Assembly: GCA_028641055.1 (NCBI GenBank)
Contig: CM054057.1
Span: 402,060,814 to 402,124,813 of the forward strand
Reading direction: 5' to 3'
Length of the DNA stretch: 64,000 nucleotides
Origin: Alopecurus myosuroides
Lineage: Eukaryota > Streptophyta > Magnoliopsida > Poales > Poaceae
In this document: positions 12,001-22,312 of the stretch, in pieces
Position numbering within the stretch: position 1 is the first letter of the stretch
How the letters are laid out: every line of letters starts with the position of its first letter
The notes under the pieces: generated by a model
Databases searched by the model: none
What the model saw: the letters and a program-made list of their open reading frames with translations, nothing else
Told to the model about the DNA's origin: nothing
Made by a program: the position numbers and the translations under genes

Positions 12001-15000
12001 ACAGACATGGTACACGATGATGGCAATTCTGAACCTAGCGCCATCAAAGGAGGAGTAGTCATCGTAATCCATGGAATCAAGAACTTTCAGAGCAGCAGCG
12101 CTAGGAGAAAGGCATTCTTCATCCACCGATATTAAAGAAGAAACACGGTCATAAGAAGAAGGAGATTTGTCCAAAGACGAGTCCCAAACCTCCTTACCAG
12201 AACAAGGAAGACCAAAAACAAAGGAAACATATTCGGAAAATAAATCAATACAGGTAGAAGGAGATAACTTCATGCAACATTGCATGCAGTCAACTTTCGA
12301 CACAAGCCAAATAGTGAAGGGTTGATCTAGTGAAACAAAGTTCACACCATCAGAGAAAGCACCAAAACCAGTGGATCGAACGAGAATTTTGTGCTTCTCA
12401 GAGAAACGAGAGGCAACGCTGTTGAAGATAGAGACCGAAGAAATGCGCGTAGAAATTGGATCGACTAGAAACGTATCCTTAGAAGTGGACGCAGAATTGG
12501 AATGTCGCACCCGGACTTCTAGGGGATACTCACAGTCCGCTAAACAGTAGAGAAATGGCTTACGGGGCATACCGGCACCCGCATCTCAATATGAGTAGGC
12601 CAACACGTAAACGTGTGACAACCATTCTCTTACTATTCATCGTCTGCGCAAACCATCCCGTAGAAATCCAGATACTTCCGTTGACGTACTTCAAAACATA
12701 CACAAATGGTACGTCAGCGGAATTTGAACAAGTGATATCACAACAGATCTCTAAGACACAAAAGATGGAAATAAGTTGCAAATAGCTCTCACTAGAGCAG
12801 AGATAGCAAATACAATCATCCAGAGGACACATGTCCCAACATATCATCATTACATCACAGCGGAAGCATTCAACATGTCTGAGTACAGGCAAGATCCAAA
12901 TAGTCCTAAGAGGCCAGAAACGAAAAGACGGAGCCCATCCACGAAGTCTCGGATCCTGCCCGGGTCCGCTATCTACTCGTCAGCAGCCTCGTCATACTCC
13001 ACGTAGTAGCCACCATGGGGATCCTCGGAAATGTAGTCTGCGGAAACCACAGCCCCAAAGGGGTCAGTACATAAACGTACTGGCAAGCAAGACTCACAGT
13101 TCACCAAAGTGTAACCCGTCAACACCAAGCACAGATGCTTTGGGTTCAACGGAAGAAAGGGTGATACAAAAGATGCGGCAGCTGGCTGCACTAACCAACT
13201 ACAGAACATGATACAACTTCCGGCTAACAGAAAGGGGATAAGATAGCGCATCGTAACCAAATATAACTAACCACCAATCGAACCCATCCTGAATCTCGCC
13301 CCTTATCCAAAGAAGCAATCCGAGGATAACTCACACAGTTGGATTAATGATGGATCAAGTTATTGTGGCAATAAGGCTATTACTAGTCAAGTTATCATTA
13401 GTTAGGTGTAAGTTGTTCTGAGTACTTGTTAGCCAGTACTTTCACCAAGTCAACCATAACCGCGGAAAACACGGCTTCTCGAGAAGATTTATCCCTGCAG
13501 GGGTGCACCAATTTGGCCGTACACGTAAGAATAACCCACCGGATGGAATGCCTCCCACCAAGCGGGGCACTCTACACAACTCAACTCTTCTTCGCATCAA
13601 GCCCAAAGAACCACATGCTGTGCGTGCGCGGCTAATCGAGCCCCACGAAGAAAAGGGGACCCTCATAGCACTCTAAGACCACGCCGCCCTAAATGCCGAC
13701 TACAAAAGTTCCACCCTGGCGCCAAGGGTTCGCACCTGCACATGCATGCATCAAATGGAAAGCCCGAACTAAGTGTGGCGATTTGGACGAGATGCGAATC
13801 GAATCAAATTGAGGGGGGCGCCCATACACGCTTCCCACATGCGGTTAGTGCGCTCATCATGGATCAGTAGACAAGACCCTTTTCCTAATTAGGGTCGACA
13901 CTAGCAGGCCTCAAAACCACGCCGGGCCTCCTGTCGGTGCCTTATCATCAAGTTATTATTACCTCAAACATTAACAGGTTGATTGTTTAACATCGAGCCC
14001 CAGAACATAATGATATAGTAACAGAAAGTAACGGGCAACAGACTCGAGCAGAAACAACCCTAAGCATGCTAGTAAGACACGGGCAACAAGCAAAGGGGTT
14101 ATAGGTGTGGAGGTGAGGCTATATCAGGGTTACAGGATAACATGTGATAGGTTCGTAACAGAAGCAACTATTCATAGGGCTAGCAGAATAGACAACGGGA
14201 AGTATCAGTATCCAATGTTGAAAGGAACACAATGGTTCATGTGAGTGAATACTTGCCTGCAAACTCAGCAGCCTGGTACTGAGCTAGATCCTTAGAAGGG
14301 GTTGCGTAAGTATCGGTCGGTCTCACTCGCGTATATCCGGGAAGAAGCAAAACAAACACACGCAGAGAGACAAACAATCAATATCATGGCATAGTGCACA
14401 ATCATGGGATGATGCATGACCATTTAATTGATGCATCAAAAATAAACTAGTTGACATGGTAACATGTTTAAATGGACCCATATGCAATTGGATTGCATAT
14501 GGAAAGCCCATGAATTAAGGTTGAAATAATTGTTTTACAACTAAACAACAGGTGAAAGTGGATTAGCATGATGCATGGATGAGGAAAACAGAAAGATAAC
14601 AACAATAGAAACAATTTGAAATAAGGTTTACCAAGTTTGGAAATTCATTTATTAAGTTATGGAATTTTGGTTCCTTAAAGGTGTTACACAAGCATTTGTT
14701 GTTTTCACCACTTTTAATTGTTCAAAATAGATAACAAAGTTCCTATTTGAGAAGAGCACAAAATTTTAGTTGGAATACATGTTTCACTTGTTGAAAAAGG
14801 ATTTTTGAATGAATTACTTATGAATTAAACAAGTTAAACAAGATTTAAATGAATTTAATTCAAACATGAACTTATTTGAATTTTTTATTTGTGCAAAATA
14901 TTAAGTGAGATTCATATTTGAAAAGCTTATACTTTTATGGTTTGAAAACATATTTTATATGTTCAAAAAGAATTTAATTTGAGCAAGTTATGAATTTATC

Positions 15001-15618
15001 AATATCAAATGATTTAAACAAGGTTTAAATCATTTAACCAATTTTAATTATTCAAAACATGAAACAAATTTTATATTTGGAAAGAGGGTTTAATTTAGCA
15101 TGGAAAACATATTTCATTTTTTGAAATTGGATTTAAAATGAGCAAGTTATTAATTTGGCAATTTTAAATGCAATAATTAAGAAACAGTTGTTTTCAGCAA
15201 TTTAAATTATTCAAAACATCAAACAAAGTTGATATTTGGAAAGTACATGAAAAATTGAATGGAAAACATGTTTAGTTTGTTGAATTTGGAATTTTTATGC
15301 CCAAGTTATGATTTTTGCAAAATTAAATGAATTAAACAAGTTTTCAAATATTGAACCAATTTAAAATATTCAAAACAGTAAAAAAAATTATATTTGGGTA
15401 GAGCATTTAATTTGGTATTGAAAACATGTTTAAAAAGTTTAAATTGGAGTTAAAATGATTTATTTAGGCAATTTCCAAATTTAGGTGTTATTCTGCCATT
15501 TTTATTAACTAGGGACTTAGGAAAAAATTAACAGGGACTTAAAATAAACTGGCAAGGGCCTGTGTGTGATTTCTGTGAAGTTCTGTATCAAAACAAATAG
15601 AAATAAAAAGTTTGGTTT

Positions 15619-15700
15619 AATTTTGCGGGAGGGGGACTCGAACCCCTGCCCTCTGCTGTGCGCTTGTGTGCTGCTACCAATGCGGTAGTGCTCGGTTTGG
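15619..15700 (-). other. tRNA-like segment inside the solo LTR
   Basis: On the minus strand the sequence contains a D-arm-like CACTACCGCATTGGTAG followed about 35 bases later by GGGGTTCGAGTCCCC, a good match to the T-arm/B-box consensus GGTTCGANNCC. The anticodon region does not fold convincingly by eye. It may be a tRNA relic, a SINE-like piece or chance. Confidence 0.3.
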
Positions 15701-15716
15701 TGACAGTAGAGGCAGC

Positions 15717-15733
15717 GGGGGGGGGGGGGGGGG
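15717..15733 (+). repeat. G17 homopolymer
   Basis: Seventeen consecutive G residues lie in the solo LTR. The length is prone to sequencing and assembly error. Confidence 0.85.
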
Positions 15734-16404
15734 TTTATAGTTCAGTTAAGCCGTTTAACTGAACTTTGGCAGTTGCAGTCGACTAAACCCCGACAGAGGT
15801 GGTCGTCGGCGGGCTGCTGGCCGCTGTGCGGCGCTCGCGTGTGCTCGTGCGGGTGCTGTGCAGCTGCGTGGTGCGTGAAAGACATAGAGGGAGGAGAGGG
15901 ATCGAGGGAAGAGGGAGCTCACCGAGGGAGGTGGAGGAGACGGTCGGGGCGGAGCATAAGGCGACCGGTGGCAAGGGGAGGATGGCGGTGGCGCCACAGG
16001 CCCTCCCGGCCCTCGCCGAGGGTTGGAGGAGGATGAGGATGGCTGGGGGAGCCCATTCCCGGCGTCAGGCAGCGAGGAGGAGGCCTCCCTCAGCGGCGAT
16101 CGCCGGAGCAAAGGGGAGGTGGTGGTCGGGTGGAGTTGGGGTTCAGAGAGTTGCAGCAGAGAAGAAAGAGAGAGGGAGAAGGGAGAGAATGGAGGCGGGG
16201 GAGAGGGAGAAGATGGGTTAGGGCAGAGGGGAGAGAAGGGTTATGGTTTATAGGGGAGAGGGGAGGGCTCCCAGCCATTGCTGCTCCTCTGCAGATACGT
16301 GGCCATGGAGGATGTTGAGCCGTACAGGAAGAAGATGATGCGAGGGGGTTACCAGGCCAGGGGGAGAGATGGGCTGGGCCTGCCCCTCTCTCTCTGTGTT
16401 GTTG

Positions 16405-16424
16405 TTTTTTTTTTTTTTTTTTTT
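16405..16424 (+). repeat. T20 homopolymer
   Basis: Twenty consecutive T residues lie in the solo LTR at the edge of its GC-rich block. Confidence 0.85.
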
Positions 16425-17324
16425 GCTGATTTGAAAAGGAAGATAAAGGCTAGGGTTTAGGGTTAGGAAAATTTTAGAAAAATTTGTTATAGGTTATTAG
16501 ATGAAAAGCACAATTGTGACATGGTTTGTTTCTCAAAATTTGAATATTGTTGTTGTTTTAAAAAAATCAATTGAATTTGGTGGAAATTGCTATTAAATGA
16601 ATTATTAAAAGACCCATTTAAATAGTGTGAACCCTTAAGCTTATTTGAAACAATAGATTGATTTGTTTTGGTAATTTTCATAAAGTTCAAAAAGGTTGCT
16701 GTTTGGAAAAGTTAATTGAATTTGAAAAGGAATTTGAATTAAGTGAATTTGCTATTAAATGAATTATTGGAACTTAAACAATTTGATGGTTTGAAATTTA
16801 TAGTTTAATGGGAACAAATGATGAAAGTGTTTTGTCATTTTCATAATTTTAAAAAGGGTTGTTGTTTTGGAAATTAATTGAATTTGCAAAGGGTTTGGTA
16901 TTAAATGAATTTTTGATAGAAACAAAACAATAGTTTTGGAATCACAACTTTAATGGAAACAATGATTGTTTTGATTTGAAATATTCATTTGGAAATTGTA
17001 ACATCACAAGTATGAAACAAAAGGTTTGAAATTTGATTTGAAATTCAAATAGAAAACAAGTGAAAACAAAGGAAAACAGAGGAAAAAAATGGAAAGCAAA
17101 CAAAACAAATGCAATGAACATGATGTTATGATGCAAAACATAAAATAACAGAGAGCAAACATTCTAATGGCTATTTTTCATACTTGGGATGTTACATGGA
17201 ATCTCGAGTAGATCACTTCCCACGGCCAAGCCATGTGCTAGACTTCGTGATGTAAGACATTGAGTATAGACAAAGAATAAGAGGAAGAAAGGGTTCAGCA
17301 AATGAAGCCCGATAAGTGGTTGGG

Positions 17325-17331
17325 ATATATA
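17325..17331 (-). promoter_or_regulatory. TATA-like box upstream of the Ulp1-like gene
   Basis: On the minus strand the sequence reads TGTATATATCCC, about 65 bp upstream of the proposed start codon at 17260. This spacing suits a plant TATA box plus a short leader. It supports the start placed upstream of the solo LTR. Confidence 0.4.
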
Positions 17332-17688
17332 CACGGGGCGAAGGGTGGGCAAGGGGCGGGCGATTCAAATTTTTGGAATGCGGCAGGTATACTAGGGCTA
17401 GGCGAACGATGGATTAGACAGAGGGGCCTATAGAGCAGGTTTAAATTTTCTCTGTTTAGCAAAGTACTATGCAGATCGTATAGATAGCGTACCTTGAGCA
17501 ATAGCACAGTACCATGCACGGTCACACGGCTCACAATGAAGGGAAAAAGTACACACGTTTTCAAATGCCAGAAATTACAGCAGATAACTCTTATAGGAAT
17601 AAAAAAGACAGAAATAATAATAGTAGCAACAGGATTACATATAAATCGTTTCAATATCGGTAGCAAGATAACTAGCTAAAAAAAGAAA

Positions 17689-20597
17689 TCAATCCTTGGT
17701 TGAATAGGAAGATTTCCGACCGCATGTGCTCTTGTTATGGCCAGAAGCACCGCAGCTGCTGCATCGACGAGCAGTTTCACCACGCGGCTCGGACACAGTA
17801 TTCATCGGACATTTTGAAGCAAAGTGCTCTGCAGAGGAGAAGGTACGACACTTTGGGACAGGAGCAGCAGCAGCGTTGCGACGCGATCGACGAGGAGGGG
17901 TTGTACCAGCCGCAGCTTTCTTCGCCTTACGCTTCTTGTTACGAGCGCCCGGGCTCTCTATAGGAGACTTAAAACGACTAACCTCCATGCGACCACGTGA
18001 CCTAACTCTTGGGGGAGCTAGAAAAACTTCAGAACTGGAACCAGCAACCGGACCAAGCTCAACAACACAACCAGCTTCAAGCTGCTACGAGGGACCACTG
18101 TCATTGAAGACATTGCAACCTTTGCACGGTTGACGTAATCAACCGCTAGCTCGAAAGCTGGCCTTGACCGGGTAGCCATGGAAACAAGCTCCATAGCAGA
18201 AGCGTATATGAAACAGTGCAAGGATGCTTGGTCAGTAGAATCACCATGGGCCTGCACATAAGTCTCGGAATTCAGGGGAAAACCATCACGGGCATCGTTT
18301 GTCCATCGCTTAACAACCAAGCAAGATGGCATAGTGGTTGTGGCAAGACTAACCAACACCTGCACATTTTATAGAGTGATAGGCGATCAGTCTATTTGTT
18401 ATAAAAAGCAGAAAGAAAATAGTTTTTGTAAAAATACAGTAGCAAAGCTTACACAAATAATGTGACGGCACGGCATGCCGCAATGCTCGAACATTTTGCA
18501 CTCGCAAAGATAGAGATCACCACCGGAGCATCGCGTGACTTTGAAGGAGGTAAGTCCTAAATCAGTGTAGACAGGACGGCTGACAAAAACGGCAGTAAAA
18601 ACGCCTTTCTCCTCGTCGTCACAACGACAAACAAAAGATCCAGATTTAAAAAGCTCTTTATCAAAACGAGCAAACAATGCACGCGTATAGATCTTGGCGG
18701 CATGGCGCTCCAAGGGCACACCAATATTCAAATGCCTTCTAGTCTGGAAATTTACGAAATAAAAGAAATGAAAGGTTTTAACCGGATAAAACAGGTTTTT
18801 TCTTTAACATCTCCAGTTACTAAAAACGCATAACCATAAAAAACTTGCCTGTTTAGTCGCGTGCGACTCCCTTGCTTCATCGGCAATGCGATCAGCAATT
18901 AACTTATTGTACTGGGACAAAAAATGATGCATCGTCGACCCCGGGACGATGTATGTTTTGAGAAAGTGATTAGCACTCTCACTTCTCTGTGTGCTGGTCA
19001 TACCAGCACAGAAAGTGTCGGTAAAATACGGCTTGGCCCACATGGCCCTGTTGTCATAAACCCTCTACAAAAACTCGTTATCTTTCAAACCATATGAATC
19101 AATAAGTTCTGCCCAGCGAGACTCAAACTCAGCAACACAAACAATCTCGTCTAGCAGCGGGTGCAGCTTAGCTTTAAACAAATTGTCCTTGGTATAAATA
19201 GGGCCTAGAGATTCTTTTGCTTTCTTCAACACGTGTCATTTGCACCAACGATGCCTGGTAAGGGGATACTCACGCTCCAAAGCAACTCGCATCTGATGAC
19301 ACTGGTCTGCATAACATATAGGATAACAAACAAATCAAGATAATGCATGAAAGAATAATTAATAATCGTAGACTAAATTTGGATAAGAGAGTGAAAAACC
19401 TGTAAGGACAGTGCAAGGCTGCTTGCCGCCCATAGCTTCAGCAAAAACACGAAAACACCAGCATAATGCTTCTATTGTTTCCTCGGTGAGCAGAACAGCA
19501 CCAAACATAGTGCTCTCAAAATGGTTTTTCACACCGACAAATAAACCAAATGGGAGGTTGTATAGATTGGTGCGGTAAGTAGTGTCAAAGGCAACAACAT
19601 CACCAAATGCGCTATAGTCTGCACGACTAGATCCATGACACCAGAACATGGATTTATTTCTGCCTATTTCATCAAGGTCCATTTTGACTACGAGGCCCGG
19701 GTCACTCTCTATCATTTTCTCAATTATCTGCAGTGTCTTAGCCATATCCTCTACAATGGACTCTTGCGAAAGCCTACCACAAAGAGCACGTATGGAGTGG
19801 CGGCTAAAAGGGACGTAGTCATTCGGGCCATGCATTGAACCAACTATAGAACAAACACGTGATATTTGCACGTTATTTAGCCTAAGGTGGCGCACTAGCT
19901 CACGTGTCATCTGGTCTATACGACTATGGAAATTCCACTGCCTTTTCTCCCCGCAACTAAGTGAAAACGGATGGTTATGATCATCCAGGAATTTACGCAC
20001 ATACCAACCATGATCTTCACCTCGTAGGAGCGTCACGCGTGCCAGGCAACCAGATCGAGCCGTGCGAGAATCAGCTTTCCGGTCGTGACCCTAAAATGAA
20101 AAACACTTTCACGGTGTCAGAAAAAAAAACATCGGGCCAAATAAATTTTTAGCAAGGGGTGGTTAATCATACCTGGCACGCGCAAACTATGTCGTGACGT
20201 GAACGCTTGCCAGCACTGGATGCACGACTGCGACCATAACGTATGCCAAAACCGCGCTCCCAAGAATACATATTGTAAAACTCGTACGCCTCCTTAGCTG
20301 AGTCAAACACGGTCCCTTCAGAAGGCTCGAAAATGCAATGACCGCCACGCTTGGAAGAATCACGGAGAGCACGCTCCACAGCTCCGTAATTCCATGTGTT
20401 AGGGAGTCGTGGACCAAACACACGCCTGTCCAAAAATAAATGAAAAAGTGTTCGTTAGAGAGCATAATTTTCGGACCATTGAGGCAATAACGAATAACAC
20501 GAAGTAATAACCAGAGGGACTGGTTCTTTTTTTCTCACCGGTCAGGTATGCTCCTGGGATTGCCAACATCCACAATCAAGCAATCAAGGTTCTCCAT
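17689..20597 (-). pseudogene. FAR1/FRS-type MULE transposase gene with premature stops
   Basis: FAR1-related proteins are domesticated or resident Mutator-like transposases. Exons: 20597-20539 (MENLDCLIVDVG), 20425-20173, 20090-19400, 19306-18849, 18743-18453 and 18359-17689. The N-terminal FAR1 DNA-binding domain shows AYEFYNMYSWERGFGIRYG, VCACQ-GHD and SGCLARVTLL. The MULE DDE domain has DVVAFDTTYRTN (first Asp), VLT-D-Q (second Asp, its codon split by the exon 3/4 intron) and EFESRWAEL (Glu). A SWIM zinc finger (CECKMFEHCGMPCRHII) and a C-terminal zinc knuckle (CSSCGASGHNKSTC) follow, so the length is that of a complete FRS protein. Breaks: TGA at 19236-19238 where the family has Trp (RWCK-W-HVLKKAKE), TAG at 19065-19067 (EFL-Q-RVYDN), and in the last exon a frameshift near VNRAK plus a further TAG (about 18090). 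The intron after exon 4 uses a GC donor (CAG|GCAAGT). The exons could also be a slightly misread non-autonomous copy. Confidence 0.85.
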
Positions 20598-21624
20598 CGC
20601 GAGGCCTACTCTGCGACTATAGAACTTCAGAGTTGTGAAGTAGAACTATAGATCGAGTAGAGGAGTAAGGAGGATGGTTCAAAGACGAGCCACCGGAGTG
20701 CTTCTTAAAGGGGTGGAAAGATTGTAAGAAAGATGGCGCGAAACGGTTGTCGAAATAACGTGGGAAATGGGAAGGCGCGAAGAAGAATGCGACACACGGC
20801 GGGAAATGAACGAGCATGCGCAGGGATGAATTTCGTAGTAGCTTGGATAGTAGACTATAGGATAGTAAATAGACAAGACATGGAGTTCAAAAGTAGACCA
20901 CTTTTTACTTGTACAACAAGACGGGAGCTTTTTTCGGCCAGCTCATGCATGTACCCTAGCACTGCAAGGCAGACAGCTGCGCATGCATGGAGCTGACGTA
21001 GGGGGGGTAGGGAAATGCTCTAAGTGAGAGAGAAAATTGCTGTAATATCGGACGTTGAGTTTTTTTGAAAAGATGTGCCCCGCCGGACGATTTTTGACGG
21101 GAACCACAAAAGGGATGCGAACAGTACAGTTATTTTTCCTGTCTGCACCAAGTACAAAACATACATAGTACTATACTATTATCTACAAGGACGAGGGAGC
21201 AAATGCAAGAGGAATGGCTTCGGGGGTAATCTGCGTGAACCCAACTACAACGATTTTGACTAGAGATCGAGATGGCACATATGTCAAAGGGGATTTCTAA
21301 AAAAAACAATTAGAAAGATTCTTCCCAAGCAGATGGAAATGGCTCAAGTAAAGGAAACTTGATTCTTGTTGAGAAATCACACACACGGAATTATAAAATG
21401 ACAAGGCGGATTCTTTTTGCTTACAGGGGCGAGGCTGGGGCAACATATTTCGTCAGAAGCACGTACACAAATTGTTACAACATAAGAGGCAATAGATAAG
21501 GATTACAACTACTACAAGGAGACATAGGGGCACATTTTGGGGTGGGGGGTGGCGATGGCTAGGCGGAAGGTGAAGGGAAACACTACTGCCATCACATTTT
21601 TATCGATCCATAATATAGGATTAA

Positions 21625-22207
21625 TCATTCACGCTCGCGCTCAAAGATCTTGAAAGTTGCTGCATCTCCTCTAGCATAGCGGTACTCGCTGTCAACAGTG
21701 GAAACACGGTGGAACGAGAGAAGCACGCCGAAAGAAGCGTGCACTTGTGACTCCAGCATGACAGCGTCATCGACGCTGCGGGTGGCGACATACATCAAAC
21801 CATTGGGCGACTCGGAGATGTCGTAGTTCCTGTTGCCCAGGAGTGTCATCAAGGCAGTAGTTGCAACGAACAGCTTGGTGCAGAACCGCGGCTCTGCCTG
21901 GAAGTAGAGCCTCAGAAGGTTTTCCGCAGGGATGGAGTCGACAATGTGGAAGAAAGTGCGCAGTGCAGCAGCCGCGTCCACCATTACATCGTCGTCGGCT
22001 GGAGGATGGAGGTTCCTGAACTTAGGAGTTGCAACAAGCGGTTCGTCGGCTTCAGTCTTCGCAACCTTGCCCTTGGCTGACCTGAAACGTAGAAGATTCA
22101 CGCTTAATCAGAAGGTAAGTAACTTCCAAAAAACAGCAACAAATAGACGATACATTTTCAGGGAGGAATCACCTAGTGACGACGGTGCTACCGGCTACAG
22201 GAGCCAT
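21625..22207 (-). CDS. Intact two-exon 163-aa protein of unknown function
   Basis: Exon 1 is 22207-22173 (MAPVAGSTVVT) and exon 2 is 22081-21625. They are joined in frame across a 91-nt GT-AG intron (donor GTGATT, acceptor TTTCAG); the stop is TGA at 21625-21627. No break is present. I do not recognise the family. Visible traits are an N-terminal basic segment (SAKGKVAK), a hydrophobic middle (LRLYFQAEPRFCTKLFVATTALMTLLG), then YDISESPNGLMYVATRSVDDAVMLESQV and an acidic/basic tail ending FERERE. It looks like a small alpha/beta domain, not a membrane protein. A TATA box (22300-22312) lies about 95 bp upstream of the start. It lies about 1 kb upstream of the FAR1 model on the same strand, so it may be a second product of the same element, in the way some MULEs carry an accessory gene; that is inference. 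Confidence 0.6.
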
Positions 22208-22299
22208 GGTCCAAAGGAATACAAGAAAAAAATCTGAATGTGAAGATATGGAGATGAGCCCAGGTAGAGAGCGATATGCGATGCAGATGTAGAGGGCTG

Positions 22300-22312
22300 A
22301 GGAATATATATA
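22300..22312 (-). promoter_or_regulatory. TATA box of the 163-aa gene
   Basis: The plus strand reads AATATATATAAAC; on the minus strand this gives a strong TATATATA about 95 bp upstream of the ATG at 22207. Confidence 0.5.

Larger units (their letters stand above)
12503..17196 (-). repeat. Solo LTR, 4694 bp, with 5-bp target duplication
   Basis: Read on the minus strand it begins TGTAACATCCCAAG (17196 downward) and ends CCGGGTGCGACA (12503), giving TG/CA ends. The five bases outside it are TGGAA on both sides (12498-12502 and 17197-17201), a perfect target-site duplication. No primer site, coding region or second LTR is present, so it is a solo LTR left by recombination. It contains very AT-rich stretches (about 14500-15600 and 16430-17160) around a GC-rich block (about 15750-16300). 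It sits inside a coding exon of the Ulp1-like gene, and the host frame reads through when one TGGAA copy and the LTR are disregarded. Short open frames inside it are not genes. Confidence 0.85.
9239..17260 (-). pseudogene. Ulp1/C48-type SUMO-protease-like gene, split by a solo LTR and carrying stops
   Basis: Nine exon blocks with GT-AG borders can be followed: 17260-17197 plus 12502-11800, 11698-11538, about 11434-11124, 11032-10831, 10731-10353, 10259-10063, 9977-9884, 9798-9527 and 9422-9239. The upstream part (LQ-IFYLDSMEYGDVSPSPGIRPR) and the end (SDNEKHRACLLYTLMNIAD, GRPPREFVQDIDD) match remembered grass Ulp1-like proteins. The segment FAWDLKRKQITVYG resembles the strand after the catalytic His, but the usual His-Trp just before it is not visible (VGANLTAFAWDL), so activity is doubtful. 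Stops lie at codon 16 (17213-17215, TGA) and in the last exon (9380-9382, TGA in C-R-T-*-D-G); both would be CGA before a C-to-T change. The exon B to C junction does not splice in a clean frame. A 4694-bp LTR interrupts the first coding exon. Ulp1-like genes are known passengers of plant MULEs. Confidence 0.6.
6372..22312 (-). mobile_element. Candidate large composite Mutator-like element (termini not found)
   Basis: Five gene models lie within 16 kb (about 11 kb without the later solo LTR): RPA32-like, membrane protein, Ulp1-like, FAR1-type transposase and a 163-aa protein. This is far denser than expected for single-copy genes in such a repeat-rich stretch, and the two retroelement-derived PF04195 loci flank it. 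FAR1 transposases and Ulp1-like passengers are both known from plant MULEs. The coordinates given are those of the outermost gene features, not of terminal inverted repeats. Alternatives are a small island of unrelated decaying genes, or two adjacent elements. Confidence 0.4.

Noticed and set aside
12560..12892. 110-codon minus-strand frame just upstream of the Ulp1-like exon
   Set aside because: It lies inside the solo LTR; the target duplication at 12498-12502 shows the host gene ends there.
15755..16318. Several long Pro- or Gly/Arg-rich frames on both strands
   Set aside because: They are a compositional effect of the GC-rich block of the solo LTR.
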